A stretch of DNA of 64,000 bases from Candidatus Saccharimonadota bacterium (GTDB taxonomy: Bacteria > Patescibacteriota > Saccharimonadia > Saccharimonadales > Saccharimonadaceae). This document shows, piece by piece, positions 38,437 to 48,241 of the stretch (positions within the stretch are counted from its first letter, which is position 1; every line of letters begins with the position of its first letter). Under the pieces are notes generated by a model that was given only the letters and a program-made list of their open reading frames with translations, searched no databases and was not told the DNA's origin. A program made the translations under genes and the position numbers. Where the stretch lies: contig RYWJ01000002.1 of the NCBI GenBank assembly GCA_003979185.1, positions 1-64,000 on the forward strand. The letters are read 5' to 3'.

Positions 38437-40536
38437 ATGGCAAATGAAGTAAAAGATTTAGCAAAGCTGCGCAATATTGGTATTATTGCCCATATTGATG
38501 CGGGTAAAACCACTACTTCCGAGGCAATCCTCTACCGTACTGGTTTGAAACACAAGATTGACCTTGTAAAAGGTGGTACTGGTGGTGCTACTACCGACTG
38601 GATGGAACAAGAAAAAGAGCGTGGTATTACCATTACCTCTGCAGCTGTGACTACCTATTGGAAAGGTCACAAGATTAATATTATCGATACCCCAGGACAC
38701 ATTGACTTTACCGCTGAGGTGGAACGTTCACTACGCGTGCTTGATGGTGCAGTCGTGGTCTTCGACGGTAAAATGGGTGTAGAAGCTCAGTCGGAGACCG
38801 TTTGGCGTCAGGCTACTAAGTATGGCGTACCACGTGTCTGCTTTGTGAACAAGATTAATCAGATCGGTGGTGATTTCTATAAATCTCTTGATAGTATTCA
38901 CAAACGTTTGTCGAAGAATGCTGTAGCTATCCACTTGCCAATTGGCTTTGAGAAGGATATTTGCGGCGTAGTTGATTTGATCGATATGAAAGCTTATACT
39001 TACAAGGATTATGCTGATCACGAGTTGACTGTTGGCGATATTCCAGCTGACATGCTTGAAAAAGCTAAGAATGCTCGCAGTATGCTGATCGAGGAAGCTG
39101 TGCAAGCTGACGAAGCTTTGATGGATAAGTTCTTCAATCAAGGTGAAGAGGCTATTACAGAAGTCGAGCTCAAAGCTGCTCTTCGTAAGCGTGTGCTTGA
39201 TGGCGATTTCTTCCTCGTGACTGGTGGCGATGGCCGCGGTGTGATCGTGGAGAAAGTTCTTGATCTTGTAACGGATTATCTACCATCACCATTAGATCGT
39301 GATCAGGGTCAAACTGTTGGCGTTGATCCAAAGACTGGTAATCAAGCCATCCGCAAAGCTAGCGACAGTGAGCCATTGACGGCTTTGGCTTTCAAAATCG
39401 CAACTGATCCATTTGTGGGTAAATTAATCTTCGTTCGCGTCTATGCTGGCAAGATGACCTCTGGTAGTACTGTCCTGAACGCTACAACTGGTGACAAGGA
39501 GCGTATTGGTCGTCTTGTTCGTATGTTCGCCGATAAGCGTGAAGAGATATCAGAGATTACCGCTGGTGATATTGCTGCGGTAGTAGGCATGAAAGAGGTA
39601 ACAACTGGTACGACGATTTGTGATCCAGCACATCCTATTCATCTTGAGGATATTACTTTCCCAGATCCTCCAGTGTCAATTGCTGTCGAGCCAAAGACCA
39701 AATCCGATCAGGAAAAAATGGGTCTAGGTTTGCAGAAACTTGTAGAAGAAGATCCGACCTTGCGCGTGCATACTGATGAAGAAACTGGCCAGACTATTAT
39801 TTCTGGTATGGGCGAATTGCACCTTGAAATCGCTATTGACCGTTTGCAAAAAGAGCATGGCGTTGAGGCTAATACTGGTGCTCCACAAGTCGCCTATCGT
39901 GAAACGATTCGCGGTACTGCCGAAGCTCAAGGTAAACACATTAAGCAGTCTGGTGGTCGTGGTCAGTACGGTGACGTTTGGGTGAAGTTTGAACCAAACG
40001 AGACTGGCAAGGGTTTTGAGTTTATCGATATGATTAAGGGTGGTGTAGTCCCACAGGAATATCGCAAACCAGTCCAGCAGGGTATTGAAGAGACTTTGAA
40101 CGGCGGTGTGATTGCTGGCTATCCAGTTGTCGATGTGAAGGCAACTTTGTACGATGGTTCCTACCATGACGTTGACTCTAGCGAACTTGCTTTCAAACTT
40201 GCCGGTTCTCTTGCTACGCGCGAAGGTATCAAGAAAGCTCAACCAGTCTTGCTTGAGCCAGTTATGAAGCTAGAGATTACCACTCCAGAAGAATTTATGG
40301 GCGATGTGATTGGTGACATAAACTCCCGCCGTGGTCGCATTGATAGCATGGAAGACTTAAATGGCGGGGCTAAGTTGATCAAAGCCTTTGCGCCGCTGGC
40401 AAACCTCTTTGGTTATACTTCAGATTTGCGTTCAATGTCACAAGGTCGCGCAGCGAGTTCGATGGAGTTGAGTGGCTATGAGGAAGTACCACCTAACGTA
40501 GCTAACGAGATTATCGAAAAACGCAATACAAAATAG
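38437..40536 (+). CDS. fusA: Elongation factor G
   Basis: 699 residues, five-domain translocase. G1 AHIDAGKTTTSEAIL (about 19-33), G3 DTPGHIDF, later domains intact (SGGRGQYGDVWVKF, the C-terminal PxxMSxGR-like SMSQGRAASSMEL). The G4 motif, normally NKxD, reads NKIN at about 142-145 (FVNKINQIGGDF), so the guanine-recognising Asp is replaced by Asn. AAAAGGAA lies upstream. Monocistronic, with its own terminator. Confidence 0.95.
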   Translation: MANEVKDLAKLRNIGIIAHIDAGKTTTSEAILYRTGLKHKIDLVKGGTGGATTDWMEQEKERGITITSAAVTTYWKGHKINIIDTPGHIDFTAEVERSLRVLDGAVVVFDGKMGVEAQSETVWRQATKYGVPRVCFVNKINQIGGDFYKSLDSIHKRLSKNAVAIHLPIGFEKDICGVVDLIDMKAYTYKDYADHELTVGDIPADMLEKAKNARSMLIEEAVQADEALMDKFFNQGEEAITEVELKAALRKRVLDGDFFLVTGGDGRGVIVEKVLDLVTDYLPSPLDRDQGQTVGVDPKTGNQAIRKASDSEPLTALAFKIATDPFVGKLIFVRVYAGKMTSGSTVLNATTGDKERIGRLVRMFADKREEISEITAGDIAAVVGMKEVTTGTTICDPAHPIHLEDITFPDPPVSIAVEPKTKSDQEKMGLGLQKLVEEDPTLRVHTDEETGQTIISGMGELHLEIAIDRLQKEHGVEANTGAPQVAYRETIRGTAEAQGKHIKQSGGRGQYGDVWVKFEPNETGKGFEFIDMIKGGVVPQEYRKPVQQGIEETLNGGVIAGYPVVDVKATLYDGSYHDVDSSELAFKLAGSLATREGIKKAQPVLLEPVMKLEITTPEEFMGDVIGDINSRRGRIDSMEDLNGGAKLIKAFAPLANLFGYTSDLRSMSQGRAASSMELSGYEEVPPNVANEIIEKRNTK

Positions 40537-40540
40537 TAAA

Positions 40541-40566
40541 AATAGTCCCGCAAGGGACTATTTTTT
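40541..40566 (+). terminator. fusA terminator
   Basis: ATAGTCCC/GGGACTAT stem, 4-base loop, then T6. Confidence 0.85.
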
Positions 40567-40647
40567 GTGTACCATGAATTTAAGCTTGCTGTTCAATTTA
40601 TTCATAATCATGATTATACCATTCCAGATGTGTTATAATGAAGCCAA

Positions 40648-41337
40648 ATGAAAAAGATTTTAATCATTGAAGATGAAGAGGCAATGCGTCAAGGTCTAGA
40701 TGACCTATTGCGCAGCTCAGGGTACGAATCAAAGGCTTTGGACTTATCCAAATATCTTCCGCAACCTCAAAATATTGCCAGTATCATTGACGATATTGTC
40801 GCGGTGCAGGCGGATTTGATTTTGCTAGATATTAATTTGGCTGGACTAGACGGGGAGCTGATTTTGAAGACTCTGCGTAGTCGTTCGGAAGTACCAGTAA
40901 TCATGGTAACGAGTAGTGGTATGGAGATGGATGAAGTGCTGTCGATGAGCTACGGTGCAGACGATTATATTACAAAGCCGTATAATCCACAGATTTTATT
41001 GTTGAGAATTGCTGCGGTATTAAAACGCTTTGAGGGTACAAATGGCCCGATCAAGTTTCATAATTTACGGGTAGATCTAAATAAAGGCGTGATTGAAAGT
41101 GACCAAAAGCGTATTTTGTTGACGAAGAACGAAATGATTATCTTTGGACATTTGCTTTCTCATCGAGGTGAGATTGTGACGCGTGATGATTTAATGACGG
41201 ATTTATGGAATAACCATGAATATATTAATGATAATGCGTTAACCGTAAATGTTAGCCGTTTGCGTGGTAAATTCAAAACACTTGGCATGGGTGAAACCAT
41301 TGAAACCCGTAAAGGTTTAGGCTATATCTTATCATGA
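40648..41337 (+). CDS. OmpR-type response regulator (BceR-like)
   Basis: 229 residues. Receiver domain with acidic pocket EDE (8-10), phospho-acceptor Asp61 (LILLDINL), Thr88 and Lys110; winged-helix domain with TLTVNVSRLRGK-like recognition helix (NALTVNVSRLRGKF) and GLGYIL end. TATAAT at 40634-40639 is 8 bases from the ATG, so it is leaderless. Overlaps the kinase gene by 4 bases. It probably controls the ABC genes downstream through the direct repeat at 42367-42385. Confidence 0.92.
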   Translation: MKKILIIEDEEAMRQGLDDLLRSSGYESKALDLSKYLPQPQNIASIIDDIVAVQADLILLDINLAGLDGELILKTLRSRSEVPVIMVTSSGMEMDEVLSMSYGADDYITKPYNPQILLLRIAAVLKRFEGTNGPIKFHNLRVDLNKGVIESDQKRILLTKNEMIIFGHLLSHRGEIVTRDDLMTDLWNNHEYINDNALTVNVSRLRGKFKTLGMGETIETRKGLGYILS

Positions 41338-42350
41338 AACCTCAAGCCGAAAACCCAGCAAGTCTCAAACACTATTTGCGAGATAAGCTCTTTGTGATTG
41401 TGTTGGCGTTTGGTATGTTGGGGGTATTAGTGCTTTTCCTGCTAGCGCTAAAATCAAATTTTATATTTGTTTTTCTAATTACTATTTTTTGGCTCGGTTT
41501 TTTGATAATGATTTTGACATGGGATTATCTGCGACGGCATAAATTTTATCAAGATTTGTTGGGGAATTTAGAGAATTTAGATCAGGCATATTTGATTTTG
41601 GAAACTCTTGAATCGCCAACTTTTTATGATGGTGAAATCTTGCATCAAGTGTTATATCGTATTAATAAGTCAATGATTGAGAATGTGCGAAATTACCAAA
41701 GTGCGTCAAGGGAATTTCAGGATTATGTTGAGATGTGGATTCATGAAGTAAAAACGCCATTAGCGACGCTGTCTTTGATTGCACGTGAGCCAAAAGTCTT
41801 GGCGCAAGTAAAACGTTTAGATGACTATGTAGAACAAATTTTGTACTTTGCTCGTGCAGAAAATGCTGAACGTGATTATTTAATTCAAAAAGTATGTTTA
41901 GAGAAGCCTGTTGATAAAGTCGCGAACCGTAACTTAGAAATTATTAGAGCAAAACAGATTGATTTTGTGGTTAAGGATTTACATCAGGAAGTCTACACTG
42001 ATTCAAAATGGCTGGAATTTATTATTAATCAGATTCTGAATAATAGTATTAAGTATGGTAGTACTAAAATCGAATTGTCTGCAAAAGTAATCGGTGGCCA
42101 AGTGACATTATCGATTACTGATGATGGCTGTGGAATTGACGCGAAGGATCTTCCGCGCGTCTTCGACAAAAGTTTCACTGGTGAGAATGGTCGTATTGGC
42201 AATAAATCGACTGGCATGGGTTTGTATATTGCGAAAATTCTTTGCGACAAACTCGGCCATCAGATCACAATTGCTTCTCAGAAAGATCAATATACAAGCG
42301 TAAAAATCACTTTTACCAAACCAGAATATTATAAAGTTCTGGAAAGTTAG
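41334..42350 (+). CDS. Intramembrane-sensing histidine kinase (BceS-like)
   Basis: 338 residues. Two membrane helices (about 17-39 and 43-64) with almost no extracellular loop, the mark of intramembrane-sensing kinases that need their ABC transporter as sensor. His137 in MWIHEVKTPLATL, N box NQILNNSIKYG, DDGCGI and STGMGLYIAK. Pairs with the regulator just upstream. Confidence 0.9.
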   Translation: MKPQAENPASLKHYLRDKLFVIVLAFGMLGVLVLFLLALKSNFIFVFLITIFWLGFLIMILTWDYLRRHKFYQDLLGNLENLDQAYLILETLESPTFYDGEILHQVLYRINKSMIENVRNYQSASREFQDYVEMWIHEVKTPLATLSLIAREPKVLAQVKRLDDYVEQILYFARAENAERDYLIQKVCLEKPVDKVANRNLEIIRAKQIDFVVKDLHQEVYTDSKWLEFIINQILNNSIKYGSTKIELSAKVIGGQVTLSITDDGCGIDAKDLPRVFDKSFTGENGRIGNKSTGMGLYIAKILCDKLGHQITIASQKDQYTSVKITFTKPEYYKVLES

Positions 42351-42366
42351 CTTATATATTACAAAA

Positions 42367-42422
42367 AAGTAAGTCAGAAGTAAGTTTGAACGCACGACAC
42401 CGGAATAAGTTTTACATATAAT
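42367..42422 (+). promoter_or_regulatory. Promoter of ABC genes with response-regulator direct repeat
   Basis: AAGTAAGT at 42367-42374 and 42378-42385, an 11-bp period typical of OmpR-family binding sites, upstream of TATAAT (42417-42422) that has no good -35. AAGGAG precedes the ATG at 42440. Predicted activation site for the response regulator. Confidence 0.5.
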
Positions 42423-42439
42423 AAAGTCAAGGAGAAAGT

Positions 42440-43207
42440 ATGAAAACGATTTTAGAATTAGAAAAAGTCGAGAAATATTACGGCAACAAGTCGTCCTTAA
42501 CCAAAGCGATTGATAATATTTCTCTAAGTGTCGACGAAGGTGAATTTGTCGCAATTATGGGTTCGAGTGGCTCAGGAAAAACAACTTTACTTAATGCTAT
42601 ATCAACAATTGATCGCGTGACTGCTGGACACATTTACGTAGCCGGTGAAGATATTACCGAGTTAAAAGGTGAGGCGCTGAATCGCTTTCGTCGTGAAGAG
42701 CTAGGATTTATTTTTCAGGATTTCAATCTGTTGGATTCGCTCACGGCCTACGAGAATATCGCTCTAGCTTTGTCGATTCAGAACTGCAAAGTAGACGAAC
42801 TTAAGGAGCGTGTGCATAATGTAGCAAAAGAGTTAAATATTACGAACGTACTGGAAAAGTTTCCTTATCAAATGTCGGGAGGCCAGAAGCAACGCGTGGC
42901 GTCCGCTCGAGCAATTGTGACAAAACCAAAACTGATTTTGGCAGATGAGCCAACTGGAGCTTTGGACTCTAAGTCGTCTCGAATGTTGCTTGAGCAATTC
43001 GAAAGCCTTAATGCAAAATTGAACGCTACAATTCTCATGGTAACGCATGATGCCTTTGCGGCTTCGTATGCTTCGCGCGTAATTTTTATTAAGGACGGTA
43101 AAGTCTTTAATGAGATTCGTAAAGGTAAAGATGATCGCAAGAAGTTCTTTAATGAGATTATTAATGTAATTACTTTGCTCGGGGGTGATTTAAATGATGC
43201 TTTGTAA
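42440..43207 (+). CDS. ABC transporter ATP-binding protein (BceA-like)
   Basis: 255 residues. Walker A GSSGSGKTT (about 40-48), Q-loop FIFQDFN, signature MSGGQKQRV, Walker B LILADEPTGALDS, H-loop THD. MacB/BceA type. With the permease it probably removes cell-wall-active peptides from their targets and signals to the kinase. Confidence 0.92.
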   Translation: MKTILELEKVEKYYGNKSSLTKAIDNISLSVDEGEFVAIMGSSGSGKTTLLNAISTIDRVTAGHIYVAGEDITELKGEALNRFRREELGFIFQDFNLLDSLTAYENIALALSIQNCKVDELKERVHNVAKELNITNVLEKFPYQMSGGQKQRVASARAIVTKPKLILADEPTGALDSKSSRMLLEQFESLNAKLNATILMVTHDAFAASYASRVIFIKDGKVFNEIRKGKDDRKKFFNEIINVITLLGGDLNDAL

Positions 43208-43386
43208 TGGAAAAATACAATTAATAAATAAATTACAAAAATATTTCAGTTTTAAAATGCGCCAAAATTTAATATTAAAAAATAAACAAAAATTTTCGCA
43301 ATGGGAAAAGCGACTTTTCCAGCTGTTTTCCTGTAAAGTTATAAATAAAAAATATTATTTTCAGTTAAATAGTGAGGTGCAGAGTT
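43208..43386 (+). other. AT-rich gap between ATPase and permease genes
   Basis: About 180 bases, mostly A/T. A 67-codon frame crosses it (43194-43397) but its composition and lack of a ribosome-binding site argue against a gene. One small hairpin GGAAAA/TTTTCC near 43302-43319. Confidence 0.4.
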
Positions 43387-45435
43387 ATGTTTGCTAAACT
43401 TGCTATTAAAAACATTAAACGTAGTATTAAAGACTATGCAATTTACTTTTTTACACTAGTTTTGGGTGTAGCGATCTTTTATATTTTTAATTCTATCGGC
43501 AGTCAAACCATTATGCTGGATGTCAATGATCGTGTTCGTGATATGCTGGAGTTAATTAATGTAATTATGGGCGCGGTAAGTGTCTTAGTTTCATTTATTT
43601 TGGGTGCATTGATTATCTATGCTTCAAGATTTTTAATTAAACGGCGTAGTAAGGAATTTGGTATTTATCTGACGTTGGGAATGAGTAAACGTAAGATTTC
43701 GCTGATTCTGTTGTTGGAAACTTTCTTCATCGGCCTTTTGTCGCTGGGTGTGGGGCTTCTGATAGGAATATTAGTTTCGCAATTTATTAGTGTACTAGTA
43801 GCGAATATGTTTGAGGCGAATTTGACGGAATTTCAGTTTGTCTTTTCGCTATCGGCATTAGTAAAAACACTCATCTACTTTGGTGTGATTTATCTCATTG
43901 TTATGATCTTTAATACGATTAATATTAGTCGACAAAGATTAATTACGCTTCTATCGAACAGCCGTCGTAGTGAAAAGATTAAATTAAAGAACCTATGGGT
44001 TTGTACGCTCGTGTTCATTGTGGCAGCGGTCCTACTAGGAATAGCCTACTACCTTGTAACGGCCGGAATTGGTTTCGTGGATGAAGTTTCTGATTTGTTG
44101 ATTCCAATTATTATGGGCGTAGTGGCAACTTTTCTTCTATTCTGGTCATTGTCGGGATTGCTGCTCCGCATTTTTATGAGCTTTAAAGGTGTGTATTACA
44201 AAAATTTGAATTCTTTTATACTTCGCCAGTTTAGCAGTAAGATTAATACGACGGTGATGTCGATGGGTATGATTTGTTTAATGCTCTTTGTCACCGTCTG
44301 CGTGTTGGGATCTGCGTTGTCAATTAATGGCACTTTGCATGAGTCAATTGATAAATCTTTACCTGTTGATGTGCAGATTGAAAGTGTGGGGCGAGATCCG
44401 ATCAGTATAGAGGAAATATACGATCGTGAAGATATCAATATCAATGAGCTTTTAAAAGATATTGTTACTTATCGTACCTATATATTAGAAGATTTTTCTG
44501 TCAAAGATAGCTTGGCGGATATTATGGATTCGATTGGTAAATATGGAGAAGTGCAGTATACTTTAAATTCATCTGAACGCTTTATGCATGTCAGTGACTA
44601 TAATCGTGTTGCTTCACTGTTTGAGCTACCAGCACTGGAGCTGAATCAGGGTGAGTATGCAGTTTTGGCTGATTACAATCTAATGGTAGAAGTGCGCAAC
44701 GCAGCGTTAAAGCAGGGTGCTAAAATTAACTTGCTAGGCAATGTTTTGAAGCCAAAATATGATGAGTGTATCTTTGGTACTATTGAGCTTGCTATGTCAA
44801 AGCTTAATACGGGACTTATTATTGTGCCTGATAGTATTCAACTTAAAGATACTAAATCATATGTCAGGGAATATATGCTTGCTAACTACGTAAACCCCGA
44901 TGACGCAGATGAAGTGGAACAGCAGATATATAGCATTAGTAACCGCTTCTTTAGGGAACATCCAGACCAGGAGGGCGCGGACGAAGAAGAAATGTATTAT
45001 TACAATGTTACATCACGACAAGAGATAGTTGACAACAACGTTGGTACTTCAGCTATGGTAACTTTTGTGGGGCTATACTTAGGTATCATTTTCCTAATTT
45101 CCAGTGCCGCAGTGTTAGCACTAAAAGAACTCTCGGAAAGCAGTGATAATCGTGAGAAGTATACGGTCCTGCGTAAAATCGGCACAAGTGAACATACACT
45201 TAATAAAGCACTATTTTGGCAGATTTTCATCTTTTTCATCTTCCCATTGTTGATTGCAATATTGCATTCGGTCTTTGGCTTAATGTTCTGTGACTTCTTG
45301 CTTTCGTCACTAGGTGGTATTAGTATTGCGCATTCAGTACCTTGGGTAGTGGCGCTATTGCTAGTAATCTACGGTGGATATTTCCTGATCACCTATGCAT
45401 GCAGCAGAAACATTATTCGTGAGCATCGCGCCTAG
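43387..45435 (+). CDS. FtsX-type ABC permease (BceB-like)
   Basis: 682 residues with about ten membrane segments: one, then an FtsX triplet (about 55-190), more pairs, a large extracellular domain (about 310-530) and a final FtsX half near the C-terminus. The layout is that of BceB permeases. Start at ATG 43387, following GTGAGG; the frame upstream lacks a site. Partner of the ATPase and kinase upstream. Confidence 0.9.
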   Translation: MFAKLAIKNIKRSIKDYAIYFFTLVLGVAIFYIFNSIGSQTIMLDVNDRVRDMLELINVIMGAVSVLVSFILGALIIYASRFLIKRRSKEFGIYLTLGMSKRKISLILLLETFFIGLLSLGVGLLIGILVSQFISVLVANMFEANLTEFQFVFSLSALVKTLIYFGVIYLIVMIFNTINISRQRLITLLSNSRRSEKIKLKNLWVCTLVFIVAAVLLGIAYYLVTAGIGFVDEVSDLLIPIIMGVVATFLLFWSLSGLLLRIFMSFKGVYYKNLNSFILRQFSSKINTTVMSMGMICLMLFVTVCVLGSALSINGTLHESIDKSLPVDVQIESVGRDPISIEEIYDREDININELLKDIVTYRTYILEDFSVKDSLADIMDSIGKYGEVQYTLNSSERFMHVSDYNRVASLFELPALELNQGEYAVLADYNLMVEVRNAALKQGAKINLLGNVLKPKYDECIFGTIELAMSKLNTGLIIVPDSIQLKDTKSYVREYMLANYVNPDDADEVEQQIYSISNRFFREHPDQEGADEEEMYYYNVTSRQEIVDNNVGTSAMVTFVGLYLGIIFLISSAAVLALKELSESSDNREKYTVLRKIGTSEHTLNKALFWQIFIFFIFPLLIAILHSVFGLMFCDFLLSSLGGISIAHSVPWVVALLLVIYGGYFLITYACSRNIIREHRA

Positions 45436-45446
45436 GTTTTAATCTT

Positions 45447-45485
45447 AAAGATCGTACTTGCTCGTTCCTAAGTACGATCTTTTTA
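45447..45485 (+). terminator. Terminator of the ABC module
   Basis: 13-bp stem AAAGATCGTACTT/AAGTACGATCTTT with a 10-base loop, followed by T run. Confidence 0.9.
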
Positions 45486-45519
45486 CTGGTTTAGCATAAG
45501 TTGTGATATAATGGAAGCT

Positions 45520-46713
45520 ATGGAACTTCTAATAGTCGGGCTACTTGCGGTTATTATCGGATTATTAATTTTTATGTTGATACGCAGGGCGCAGCCGCCG
45601 GTAGTGGACACTTCTAAGCTGGAGGAGAGGTTGATTCGGGTTGAGAGCGAATTGGACAAGATTGCTCCAAAAATCGAAGGCGAATTTCGTGAGAATCGTA
45701 AAGAAATTACTGAAAACTTACAAGGGAATCGCCGAGAGATCTCTGACAATCTACAATTAATTCAGAAGACTGTAGATACACGTGTTAAGAGTCTGCAAGA
45801 TGACAATGCTAAGAAACTTGAGGAGATGCGGATGACGGTAGACGAGAAGCTGCAAAAATCCGTTGAACATCGCTTTAATGAGAGCTTTAAGCAAATTTCG
45901 GGGCAGCTTACGCAGGTCTATCAGGGTCTAGGAGAAATGAAGACTTTAGCAAACGGAGTTGGTGATTTGAAGAAGGTCATGGAGGGCGTCAAGACACGGG
46001 GTATCTATGGGGAAGTCCAACTTGGTAATATTATCTCAGACTGTATGCCTAAAGAGCAGTACGAAGAAAACATTGTCACCAAAAAGGGCAGTAATGATCG
46101 CGTGGAGTTTGCAATAAAAATGCCAGGCAAAGATGACTTTACGGTCTATTTGCCAATCGATTCGAAATTTCCAGTGGAAAATTATGGGCGGTTGCTGGAA
46201 GCTTATGATAACGGTAACAAAACTGAGATTGAAGCTTTTCGTAAAGCGCTGTCAACTGATGTTAAGGAACAAGCGAAAAAGATTTCTACGAAATATCTTG
46301 ATCCGCCAGCGACGACAGACTTTGGTGTCATGTTTGTACCAACTGAAAGTTTATATGCGGAGATCCTAAGGATTCCTGGACTATCTGATGAGATTCGCCA
46401 GAAGTTAAATGTAACAATTGCATCACCATCAACGTTGCCGGTAATCTTGTCAGGTCTTACTATGGGTTTTCGTAGTGTGGCGATCGAGAAGCGTTCCGCA
46501 GAAGTATGGCAAACGCTCGGTGCGGTAAAGACACAGTTTGGTAAGTTTGGTGACTTGCTTGCGCAAACAAAAAAGAAGCTTGAGGAAACTGCTAATAAGA
46601 TTGGTAATGCAGAGGTTACTTCACGACAGATTGAGCGTAAATTAAAGTCAGTTGAAAGTTTGCCGGAGAACGAAAGTGTCAAAATGATTGGTAACTTGGA
46701 GATGGAAGCTTAA
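45520..46713 (+). CDS. rmuC: DNA recombination protein RmuC
   Basis: 397 residues: membrane anchor (about 2-22), coiled coil (about 30-145), then the RmuC domain (GIYGEVQLGNIISD, LPIDSKFPVENY, FVPTESLYAEIL). RmuC proteins limit DNA inversions and act in recombination control. TATAAT at 45507-45512 lies 7 bases before ATG 45520; the ATG at 45511 lies inside the -10 box and is rejected. Confidence 0.9.
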   Translation: MELLIVGLLAVIIGLLIFMLIRRAQPPVVDTSKLEERLIRVESELDKIAPKIEGEFRENRKEITENLQGNRREISDNLQLIQKTVDTRVKSLQDDNAKKLEEMRMTVDEKLQKSVEHRFNESFKQISGQLTQVYQGLGEMKTLANGVGDLKKVMEGVKTRGIYGEVQLGNIISDCMPKEQYEENIVTKKGSNDRVEFAIKMPGKDDFTVYLPIDSKFPVENYGRLLEAYDNGNKTEIEAFRKALSTDVKEQAKKISTKYLDPPATTDFGVMFVPTESLYAEILRIPGLSDEIRQKLNVTIASPSTLPVILSGLTMGFRSVAIEKRSAEVWQTLGAVKTQFGKFGDLLAQTKKKLEETANKIGNAEVTSRQIERKLKSVESLPENESVKMIGNLEMEA

Positions 46714-47514
46714 ATGCATACGATCAAAGGCTATAAGGATGAATGGCGTATTCAAGAATATGTTTTGATTACATTTTTTATTTCCTGGTTAAGCTGGGGA
46801 ATATTGATTCTATTAACTAATCTTAAGGCTATTACTTTTAATCATCCGCTTGGCATGATTTTGTTCGGTGTGGGGGGATTTGGCCCAACAATCGCTGCGA
46901 TTATGTGCTTGGAGGGAAGGCTCAGTATGAAGAAGATTCAGAATTTTATCTTTGAGCATAAGAAGAAGACCATTTGGTGTTTATTACTACTCGCTGTGAT
47001 GCTTATTATGACTGTCTGGCTTGCTTCAACTGGAACCAATGCTGATATGCCTTGGTATTCGTTGCCAATCATATTTATGGTTTGCGTATTTTTTGGGGGC
47101 GGTAACGAAGAATTAGGGTGGCGTGGTACGATGCAACCTTTACTTGAAAAAGTAATGCAAGGTAGAGTTAAAAATAGGTTTTGGAGTTATATATTAACTA
47201 CACTCATCGTTGGTGTAGTCTGGGCGATATGGCATCTTCCATTATGGTTTGTGGTTGGAAGCAATCAGCAAACAATGGATCTTGGTAGATTTGTTTTTGA
47301 AGTTATTGTGATGAGTTTTTGGTTGGCGTTTGTTTACGGTCGTACCAGATCAGTGTTCTATTGCATGTTGCTACATGGATTAGTGAACACCTTGATGGCC
47401 TTCTTCATACTTCAGACTGGCTGGGTCTATTACTTAGGGTATGCGGTGATTACTGCCGTAGCTATCTTCTTGAGCGTGAAGAAACCACAGGGAAAAATTT
47501 ATGAAAATAGTTAG
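46714..47514 (+). CDS. CPBP-family intramembrane metalloprotease
   Basis: 266 residues, about seven membrane segments. Catalytic motifs: EE132-133 and Arg137 in GNEELGWRG, His174 in WHLPLWF, His221 in LLHGLVN. CPBP (Abi) proteases process membrane peptides or confer bacteriocin self-immunity. Starts directly after rmuC. Confidence 0.88.
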   Translation: MHTIKGYKDEWRIQEYVLITFFISWLSWGILILLTNLKAITFNHPLGMILFGVGGFGPTIAAIMCLEGRLSMKKIQNFIFEHKKKTIWCLLLLAVMLIMTVWLASTGTNADMPWYSLPIIFMVCVFFGGGNEELGWRGTMQPLLEKVMQGRVKNRFWSYILTTLIVGVVWAIWHLPLWFVVGSNQQTMDLGRFVFEVIVMSFWLAFVYGRTRSVFYCMLLHGLVNTLMAFFILQTGWVYYLGYAVITAVAIFLSVKKPQGKIYENS

Positions 47515-48232
47515 TGGGATTTCAGTTTGGTTATTGATTTTTCTAACATATTCGTTTATAGGCTGGTTTTTTGAGGTTACAGCGTCTTTGGTTTTAGCAA
47601 AGAAGTGGAGCAATCGTGGCTTTTTGATTGGACCACTTTGTCCAATTTACGGTTTCGGCGCAATGATTTTAACTATGTTACTCCGTCGTGCCGATAACTT
47701 AGTCGAAGTTTTTTTAGTTTCAGTTCTGGCAAGTGCCGTTTTGGAATATATGACGAGCTTTGTGATGGAAAAACTCTTTCGAGTACGTTGGTGGGACTAT
47801 AGTGAGAAGCCCTTTAATCTTCATGGGCGTATCTCCTTAGAGAATTTGTTTTATTTTGGCATCATGGGGGTATTAGTTGTATATTGTATTAACCCTATAC
47901 TGACAACTATCTACGGTAGTATACCTGAACATCTAGTAATTATTTTGGCGAGTGCCATGCTAGTTCTTGTGCTCATTGATCTTGCAATTTCTCTTTGGTT
48001 AATTATCGGTTGTCGCGTAACGGTTGGTACCATTCAAGTTGACGCGACTGACGAGATTACGGAGAATATTCATAAGCTATTGATGGAGAAAGGTCGCTTA
48101 AATCGACGTCTAGCAAAAGCGTTTCCAAACATGAAACCAAAGAAAAAGGCAGTAAGCAAGAGCAAGAAAACTGTCAATAAAACTTCTAATACCAAAAAGT
48201 CTACTAGCTCAACTCAAAAGAGTAAGATATAA
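47501..48232 (+). CDS. CmpB/DUF1113-like membrane protein
   Basis: 243 residues. FIGWFFEVTASLVLAKKWSN, RGFLIGPLCPIYGFGA and WDYSEKPFNLHGRIS match the family annotated as putative ABC-transporter permease (PF06541-type), four to five membrane segments. The C-terminal about 60 residues are a Lys/Ser-rich tail. Overlaps the CPBP gene by 14 bases. Function unknown. Confidence 0.8.
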   Translation: MKIVSGISVWLLIFLTYSFIGWFFEVTASLVLAKKWSNRGFLIGPLCPIYGFGAMILTMLLRRADNLVEVFLVSVLASAVLEYMTSFVMEKLFRVRWWDYSEKPFNLHGRISLENLFYFGIMGVLVVYCINPILTTIYGSIPEHLVIILASAMLVLVLIDLAISLWLIIGCRVTVGTIQVDATDEITENIHKLLMEKGRLNRRLAKAFPNMKPKKKAVSKSKKTVNKTSNTKKSTSSTQKSKI

Positions 48233-48241
48233 TATAGTATT

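Noticed and set aside
43194..43397. 67-codon ORF between ABC ATPase and permease
   Set aside because: Low-complexity AT-rich sequence without ribosome-binding site, overlapping both real genes.
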